DNA from: Theocolax elegans
Lineage: Eukaryota; Arthropoda; Insecta; Hymenoptera; Cerocephalidae
Reading direction: 5' to 3'
Assembly (NCBI GenBank): GCA_026168455.1
Contig: CM047431.1
Coordinates: 50,838,029-50,902,028, forward strand
DNA length: 64,000 bases
Made by a program: the position numbers and the translations under genes. The notes below the pieces were generated by a model. That model was not told where the DNA came from, did not search any database, and saw only the letters and a program-made list of their open reading frames with translations. Positions 47,357-64,000 of the stretch are shown here, piece by piece; the first letter of the stretch is position 1, and each line of letters starts with the position of its first letter.

Positions 47357-49278
47357 ATTATTTAAATGTGTATTATTAAAATTAATAACTCTTAAATTAA
47401 GAGTATTTATCTATGTAATGTATATGGGAATGTCACTGTGAATGAACAAACCTTTTTTTTATATTAGATAAGCTTGTTTTTATTGTACAGTTACAATAGA
47501 TTTCATCTTTCCAAGGTACCAATTTGTATGATTTTCTTATTTTCTTTTCACATTTTTACTTTCTCAAACTAAAAATGGAACAAATATTAGGCTATTTATT
47601 AAATTATCTTAAAGATGCTAGTTGTACAAAATCAAAGGATTAAAAAAGAATGAAGTGAGAGTCATGCAGAACCCAACAGGAACAAAAGAGATTGACTGTA
47701 CACATTGCGCTAAAGGCAGTTGCTCTTGAACTTAGCACTCGCGCTTTAGCACCTTAAATTCTTCTACGCAATAATTATTTGAGCTATTTATATATTTAGC
47801 GACAAAAATCCTTTGAAGCTTTATTATCTCCTTTCTTTATGAAAAATACAGTGATTTTTGAGTGCAAATGGGTATAATATTGAGTAATAAAATTCGTGGA
47901 CAATTTGACATTCCCTTTTTCTCTCATCATTTGTTGATTAATTTATTCATAAATGCATCATACTTATTACAGAGTTCTGGCTCTGCTGGATTTACAAACC
48001 GATGGAATGAAGAAAACTCATGTGTTGTTAAACTTATAAAATCGCCAGCGATATTACCCTAAATTATTAATTCGTTTTTTTCTCAATTTAATTTGTTTTA
48101 ATTATTAGGTCTACTTTCAGCTGTCGCGCATTTTTTTTCTTTAATTTTAAAAGAACCTCCCCGACTTGCACACCGTATCTCTCTTTCTTTCATTTCCTCT
48201 TAGGGCTATTAAAATACCAGGGAAGAAAAATTACGATGCAGTAAGAAAGTAATAAAATTCACGTACACAAACTGTAAATGACAATATAAATGTCTCATAC
48301 TTATGTGTATATATACATATAAATATTATGGATGGTAAAATATACATTTTTCCTCCCTGGGCTTATCGTACTTTCTCGCTTATACTCTTTCATTCCTGGT
48401 GCATCGGAAGTTTTGAAGGGTTTCTTGTCTTACTCACAAAGTTAAGTACGAAGAAAAGAAACACATTACCCTTCCAAAGGCACCAACGCGAAACGATGTG
48501 TTAGACCATCAATTAAGCGCCAACTTACAGACACTCCACGGCGTATATGCAATATAATTTTCTTTTATTCTTTCATACGTTCTATTTTTCTTATCTTCTC
48601 ACCCATCGGCTTACAATTTTTCAATGACTAAGCTACGATAATAACGCAAACTACCGTCTAATGAGTACGAAATACAAAGCCAATTTTAAATACAGGTCCG
48701 GCGTACCTTTTTTCTTTTAAATAAAAACATTGCAAAATGAAGAAGTTGAGGTGTCTGCGCACTTTGCCTCTGACAATTTTTTTCATAGTCTCTTGTCAGT
48801 AAAAACTATGTGTGTATGTCTATATGAAATACTAAATATCCAGTCACGGACACCGTTATCATTAAATTTTCGTCAAATTTAATTGTTCTACAAAAGTTAC
48901 CAAGAATAATGCGATTCTGAATGTGTACGAAAATTATGGGTTTAAAAGAAGTAACGATTAAATCTAGATTGGTGTTTTGCTTTAGATATCTTCACTCTTG
49001 TAAAAACGATTAAACTTAACAAATAACATCGGAGTTAAATAACAAAAGACGCCCGTGACATGCATGTAAATGTAACAGAACAAGTGAATTAAAAAGGAAA
49101 CAAAATAAACATGTCGAGAAAAAAAATTTGATCACGTGCTTTGTGTAGACAAACAGGCGCTTTTGTGACACGACTGAGCTCGCGGTTAACTTAAAAAAGT
49201 CTTCTTCCATTTCTTATCGTATTTATTCGTGTTAATTAGAGAATGAAAAGGTGTCTAGAGGAGGATGGGAGCCGTTTA
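47357..49278. other. Region between the converging 3' ends of VMA21 and Hsc70Cb
   Basis: This stretch should hold the 3' UTRs of both genes. The part 47600-49270 has fewer long A/T runs than average intergenic DNA here, which fits a long 3' UTR for Hsc70Cb on the minus strand. I found no separate gene or RNA gene. Confidence 0.45.
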
Positions 49279-58121
<8,843 letters not shown>

Positions 58122-58193
58122 CTGTAAAGAATTTTCCATCATTTGTCGAAAATATCATAAATATAATTGTTTTAATCAAATATATGCCATTAA

Positions 58194-58574
58194 GGAGATG
58201 TCGGACTCAATAATGCTCATTATTAATATTTTTTTATAAACAGAAGAATGAATTTTTTTTTAAAAAATCCTGTCCATCAGGCATGTTTTCAACAATAAAC
58301 GCAAAATTTTTCAGATTTTTAAATTGATATTTTAATTACGATGTTTGGGTTGAAAATTTATGCCTTTTTTCATTAATAATTACCGACCTGAACTGGCTCA
58401 TTCAATTATTATAAAAAATATTTTTTCTTAAAAAATCGATCCGTCAGACCCTTTCTTATGATTTAAACTATCCGTATGAATTATTTCAGATTTTTAATTC
58501 AATATTTTAGGTATAATTTTATATTTTGGTAGATTGGAAGGTGTAGATACCTGCAATTTGGGTCCGACATCCCC
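58194..58574. mobile_element. MITE with GG-GATGTCGGAC termini
   Basis: Inverted ends: GGAGATGTCGGACTCAA at 58194-58210 and the complement of GGGGATGTCGGACCCAA at 58558-58574. Inside, two diverged direct repeats of about 190 bases share TTAAAAAATC-GTC-ATCAG-like and TTTCAGATTTTTAAATT motifs. Total 381 bases, no coding. Confidence 0.65.
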
Positions 58575-59292
58575 TATCAAAATTAGTGTTCGGTACACTA
58601 TTTCGGATTCATTTGATATTTTTTATGTAAATTTAATGCAAAAATAACAATTTCTATTTTTGAATAAATTACTCATTTTCTAGTAAACAAACAAATACTT
58701 AAATAATAAAAAGCTTGAGTAAAATTTTAACAATTGCTTGAAAGAATACGTATACAAAAAATTTTAAACAGATCCAAAAATTTTAGTGTTGCAAGCATAT
58801 AGTGTTATAGCACTAAATACTAATTTTGACAAGTTTAACTACATAATTTTAAGATCGTTAAGATAATAAACAAAAAAAATTTTTTTGACCTAACTCTACT
58901 CTTAACAGTTTATTGTACACAGGGAGTATCGGAATCGATCGTGTTGCACGCGAACCTTTCGAGAGGTTATTCACATTTTATTGTTCAGTATATATAGCTT
59001 TGTACTTTTGTTACATTAATTATCGTTTCAATCTCGATTTTCAAGTTAAATAAGAAAAATTCAAATTTTCCGTAATTATGAATTAATATATATACAATAG
59101 GGGAATTTGAACGCAAGGACGTTCACCTGCACAATATATTACGTTCGTTTGTTATTGAAGTTTTTCGAATCTAATAACTCTATGTAAGATAAAATAACCA
59201 ATAATTTTCGAACAAGAAAGCAGAAATTTCTAATTATTTTATAACGATCTCTTGATCGGGCACATTAATATACGTGTATATGAAATAACACT

Positions 59293-59820
59293 AAGAAGGA
59301 GAATCTCATATTTTCAGTACACGGATCATGCTCTAACCCTAGGATATATTTTGTGATATATACGTAAATATGAAGAAATTCAAAGACCCAGACCCTAACA
59401 ATCATTTTTACAAAAGTTATATACGTCATTAGAGCAAATATTTGAAAAAAAAGATTTACTTTGATCGCTTATAATTCTTCAAAACAGTCGAATGGTAAAT
59501 AGGACTTAAAAACAAATAAGCTATAATCCATTAGTTTGGTGCAAAATTATAGCAGAAGCAAAAATTGGAAAAAATTTTGTTGATTTTTTAGGCTTGTTTG
59601 TTTTTAAATCCTATCTATTTACACTCAACTGTTTTTTTTAACTTTGGTTCGATTGTCTATACCTGTAATCATTCAAGAGATAATAAGCGATCAAAGTGAA
59701 TCTTCTTTATTCAAATATAACTTTCATAAAAAACGAATTTTAGGGTCTGGGTTTCTTCATATTTTCTCATTGGAAAATATATCTTAGGGTTAGGTACCAA
59801 AAAAATATGAGGTTCTCTTA
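59293..59820. mobile_element. Diverged second member of the palindromic family of 7061-7739
   Basis: Imperfect inverted arms start GGAGAATCTCATATTTT and end with the near complement GAGGTTCTCTTAC. Internal order matches the element at 7061-7739: ATATGAAGAAAT, GACCCTAAC, AAAGTTATA, TTTGATCGCTTATAA. It is older, with many substitutions and unequal arms. Confidence 0.65.
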
Positions 59821-61043
59821 CTTTGAACATTCATTAGGTGGATCCAATATAGTTGAATCATGTTCTAACACGTTTGCAAGCCTAGTATTAGTAATTTTTG
59901 TAAAATTACACTTCAAAAATAACCTCAAAATGTTTCAATGTAAATTTATATCACCTTTTTATGTCTTTTCACAATCTAAATAGATTAATAATTGTTATTT
60001 ATTCGATTCAAAGTGACTACCTTATCTTAATTTTCAAAACATTTAACTATACAAATAAATATGTAATTTTAAATATTTATCTCTTGAAATTTAGAAAAAC
60101 AGTTGTAAAACACAACTGGCACTGCTCGCATCGTCTTGAAAAAAGGAAAGAAATAAATGCATTCGCTTTTGACAATCGAAAAATTTTGCAATTTCAAGAA
60201 TTTTGAATAATTGATTGACGACTTTAACTTTGATTTTTTAACAAGAGAAACTCAACAATTATCAATGATTACACCCTGGTAAGATACGTATCAAAGAAAA
60301 ATGGGCTGTATAGCCATTTAGTCGTTATGTAAAATGGGTAGTTTCTAGTAGAAGGTAAAACGCTTTTTTTCACATTATCGGCCATTTAATGGAGTGTCCG
60401 CAACCTTTAAATATTTTGAATAAATCTATCGGTGGTCTATCTGTCTATTTAAGTTGTGATTGGTCAAATTCGATCGGTTTTTTAATTGCAGATATGATTA
60501 GGCAATTGTTTACTTTCTACGAATCACCGTTCAAAATATATACCGAGATTCACGAATTTTTCTTAAAATCGAGCTGAATCTATCTTACAAGCTTTTTCAT
60601 GGGCTAGAACGAGCCAGGCAATCTATTTCAGACCAAAATAGCGAGGAACCTATCTTTCTGGCTAGGAAATAGACTGATCTTGATAAAATAAAATTGTAAA
60701 AAGCGTTTAATCGCAAGGATAAAAATGTTCACATTTTAAAATTATTTTTTCGAAACAAGCTCTTTACTATTTAAAAATGGAGATGGTTCCTACTAGGGCA
60801 ACGATATACTAAATAATAACTATAAATAATACTTTACAGCTCGACAATGCATATACAATTTTCACTATCAAATTAATGCATACAGTAATGTCATAATAAA
60901 TATGTAATATAAAATTATTATCAATATATTTCGCCCCCTACCGAAGGAAGGGAGTATCTATCAATTCAAAAATACGTGGGATTCCAATGTACTATATTAC
61001 ACCGCATGTGCGTGTACGGATTATACGTGTATATGGCTGCATG

Positions 61044-61095
<52 letters not shown>

Positions 61096-64000
61096 GACAT
61101 ATTTGACCTAAAGATCTAACCGCTACCCCTCGAATACTAAAGTTTGAAGGGTGATTCGAGTTTCCCCGAACGTTTGTGTATATATATATCGACGAATTTT
61201 CTCTTATCTCATGACAATAAACGATACGTAACAGTTACGTCTTTGAGCAAAGAATTGTCATTTTGATCATTTATAGCACTATGTATTAATGCAGCTCAAT
61301 AAATTTTCCTTTTTCGATACGCTATATGTAAAAGAGTACTATTATATAATTAATATTATTATTTTTTTAACACTCTTTAAGTATAGTAGATTAAATTAAT
61401 TGGACCTACATGATTTTAAAAAACTTTTATTAAAATCTGTTTCATCACTTTTCCAATCCCTCATTTCTTTTTTCAAGTAGAATAGTTAAAAATCAATTCG
61501 AGTAAAGTTTTTGGTCGTTTCTATAGACTGATGCCTTATTTTTACGCAATAAAATTACTTTATCGCTACAAGGATTGCCAAAATGCAATAGTTGTATCGT
61601 GAGAGTTTATCGCCTAAGAATCGAACACGAGAACAAAAAGTTATAGAAATATCAATTATCTCAAAAAATCAAAAGCTTTTACAATGCAAATGTATTAATA
61701 AATAAAAATAATTGTTTTCGAAATACAATTTTGTACGAAGTAAAGTGTAACAAATTAAATATAAATTATTAATAATTGTGAATCAAATGCTAATAAAATA
61801 ATATATATATATTAGTAATAGCTTGTAAATAAATAATCTATATTTCAAATTAATTTTTATCGATGAATTTGTGCACAATAATTATGACTCTTAAGGGGAG
61901 GTTAAAACAAAAATCCCATATTTTGTTTTATTTATAACTATTGTAAAATCGACTAAGGTAAAAAACGAATAGCATAGTGCCGTAGAGCTTGATTTAATGA
62001 ACATTTTCCGTTCAAGTTTGAGGGTCGATTAACTATTAGATATTCTTCCCAAAAACTTTAAAATTCGAAGCCTTGTTTACGCGGTCAAATTTAACCTCAA
62101 AATGACTGTCGTTTAGAAATTATTAAATTACTTTATAATATTATAATTGTTATATAAATAAATAGCAGAGCGCCCTATGGCTATCAATATTACATATCTA
62201 TCTGTCCAAAGCAGGTATCAATTACTTATAGTTTTTCCGTTTTTATAAAAACTTTGAAATAGGAAAACGGTCGGATAACTAAAAGGAGGGTGGGGTTTTA
62301 GCCTCCCCCTTAAGGATGATTTTACAAGTATTCGGCAAATGTATAAGAACGCAAGGATATTCCTAAAATGTATATGATTAAAAAATTTGGCGTAGTCTTT
62401 AGTAATGAGCATCACAAAACCGGACAAGATAAAAAAAATAATTAGGTACTAGAAAATAAATAATTTTTCATAGAACATCCATTTTACTATTACTATGACA
62501 ATCTATAGGTAGTTATATTTTTGCGATTTCGTCGGTCCGTAATTGTAAATACTAATAATAAGCCAATTAAAATTATTTGTCAATTCATTAGTCGTAATTT
62601 TCAATATTATATTATATTTTTATCCGCGTAGATCGTACTTGCCGCTTCTCCCTAAAAACTGTATATATCTTTACCATCCAAAAATATGCGAGAAATTGAA
62701 AATATTTTGCAGAAAATATAAAAGAAGGATAATACTATATTTATAAATGGTATATATGTGCATACCAAATGAAACGAATAAAAAGCGCATTAAGTTTAAC
62801 CTTTCGATTCGTAACACGCCAAGAGTAATTAAATGGTAAACACAAATGGATCAATTGTTTCGCATCGCAATTAGAAGGTAAGTATTACAAAGTACGTATC
62901 TAACATCTCAGCGTTAGAAATCGAGCCTTGAATGAATTTTATAACGACACGTATAAATATATATACTTAAACGTCGAATTACAGCAAGAAAAAAAAGTAA
63001 ACGAGTGTTTGCGTATATACGTATTACAGATTGATAATAATCTCGCACGTTCGCAAATTCAATAAAAAAGAAAAAATAATCGAGAGCGCGTGTAATAGCC
63101 CAAATCGATATCTCACCGTATATATCGCGACGAAAGGTGCGTCGCTCCGATGCGGTATAATGTAAGAGGTGTGCGTCTACAATCTACATAGATACACGTA
63201 CGCACACGCGTATGCGTGTATGTATGTATTAGTCATTTGTTTTAAATAGAGCCGCGGCGCGTTGCTTCTTCCTTTTTCGTCGACCCACGTGTTACCACAA
63301 TCTCCCGCGTGAACAAAAAGGCCATCGGACACAAACACAGAGACAAATCCACCCACTATTATGTCTACTTGTTTCTTTTTTTCTTTTCTTTCTTTTTCTT
63401 TTTCTTTTTCTTTCCAACCTTCGATGATCTCAAAACCGACGATTCCGACATTCTTTGATTACCTTTTCGGCGGTTGACTAAGCGAAGAGAAACAAAAAAT
63501 AAATACTTATAAGTATACGATTTTGGAATTGTCGTTTCTCTCACGCTTTGCAATTCGCTTTTACGAGTCGATTACTCGACTCGGGGGATCTTCGATCGAG
63601 ATCGAAGTGTATGAAAAGGGCGTCGTTGAGTGATAAATGAAAAAAACAAAGCAAATGGTTAATAATAATCAATAGCCGTGGAAGGATTTAATGCATTAAA
63701 ATTCAATATGTTACAAATGACTATTGAAAACGCGAGTATGTGCGAAATTATAAATGATCAATTGATAAATATACAATAATTTAATTTTACTTTCGTTAAA
63801 TTATAATATCGCTGCACTTAAACTCTCTACTTAATTGATAGATTTTAATGTTTTTATTTTTAGCTTATAAATTCATTTTTATCTTGTTTTTCCCCATTCT
63901 TCTTATTACTATTTTGTTATAAGGGTTTAACCGATTAACGACCAACCAAACTCGCAGTCGATTGATTATCTGTTAAATACGTAAAACCAACTAAATATTA

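Larger units (their letters stand above)
58122..64000. other. Presumed first intron or upstream region of Hsc70Cb, no exon recognised
   Basis: Nearly 5.9 kb in which I did not find the expected N-terminal exon (start Met plus the Hsp70-type G-I-D-F/L-G motif). Contents: a MITE at 58194-58574, a diverged palindromic element at 59293-59820, a (TA) run at 61047-61092 and a GC-richer, CpG-rich block at about 63050-63330 that looks promoter-like. A pyrimidine-rich CTTTTT tract at 63373-63416 creates a Lys-rich open frame on the other strand that is probably not coding. Confidence 0.5.

Noticed and set aside
63365..63553. Lys-rich minus-strand frame as a possible gene start
   Set aside because: The Lys run is the complement of a CTTTTT tract; no splice donor with a known partner and no family match. 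Could be a 5' UTR, but not supportable as coding.

Overview
This is a 64 kb piece of an AT-rich eukaryotic nuclear genome, and the gene content says insect. It holds an intronless ionotropic-receptor-type chemoreceptor, a bifunctional lysine-ketoglutarate reductase/saccharopine dehydrogenase (LKR/SDH), two TFIIF-alpha genes, a VMA21 gene and an Hsp110 (Hsc70Cb-type) gene. Genes are split by GT-AG introns, many under 100 bp, and the space between them is full of inverted-repeat transposons and simple repeats. I cannot fix the species; the style fits a hymenopteran or similar AT-rich insect.

Layout. 1-4055: two near-identical 1.1 kb inverted arms around a 1.85 kb core that carries one small spliced CXC-type cysteine-rich gene. 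4056-12490: accessory DNA with two related Penelope-like scraps, a 175-bp tandem repeat, a decayed LARP1 DM15 relic, a 0.68 kb palindromic element and long AT-rich stretches. 12500-14434 (+): ionotropic receptor. 14733-19024 (-): LKR/SDH, nine exons read, N-terminal exon not found. 20848-30990: a 5'-truncated LINE with its target-site duplication, followed by three overlapping tandem duplications (units 1.42, 2.5 and 1.79 kb). 32491-36664: a 2.08 kb tandem duplication that contains two copies of the last exon of a TFIIF-alpha gene. 35548-43115 (-): TFIIF-alpha paralogue B, with introns swollen by foldback repeats. 43556-45746 (-): TFIIF-alpha paralogue A, compact. 46365-47356 (+): VMA21, divergent from A. 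49279-58121 (-): Hsc70Cb-type Hsp110, first exon not found. 58122-64000: its presumed long first intron or upstream region, with two more inverted-repeat elements.

The housekeeping genes act separately: lysine degradation in mitochondria, RNA polymerase II initiation, V-ATPase assembly in the ER, and cytosolic nucleotide exchange for Hsp70. I see no operon-like logic. The liveliest parts are the mobile ones: the long-arm element with the CXC gene, the TFIIF-alpha duplication with its re-duplicated terminal exon, and several inverted-repeat families.

Exon models were built by eye from splice sites, reading frame and family resemblance. All exon phases close in frame for TFIIF-alpha A, TFIIF-alpha B, VMA21 and the visible parts of Hsc70Cb and LKR/SDH. 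Family names come from recognition, not from a database search. Many neighbouring duplicate copies differ almost only by single-base insertions or deletions, so part of the duplication may be assembly error.
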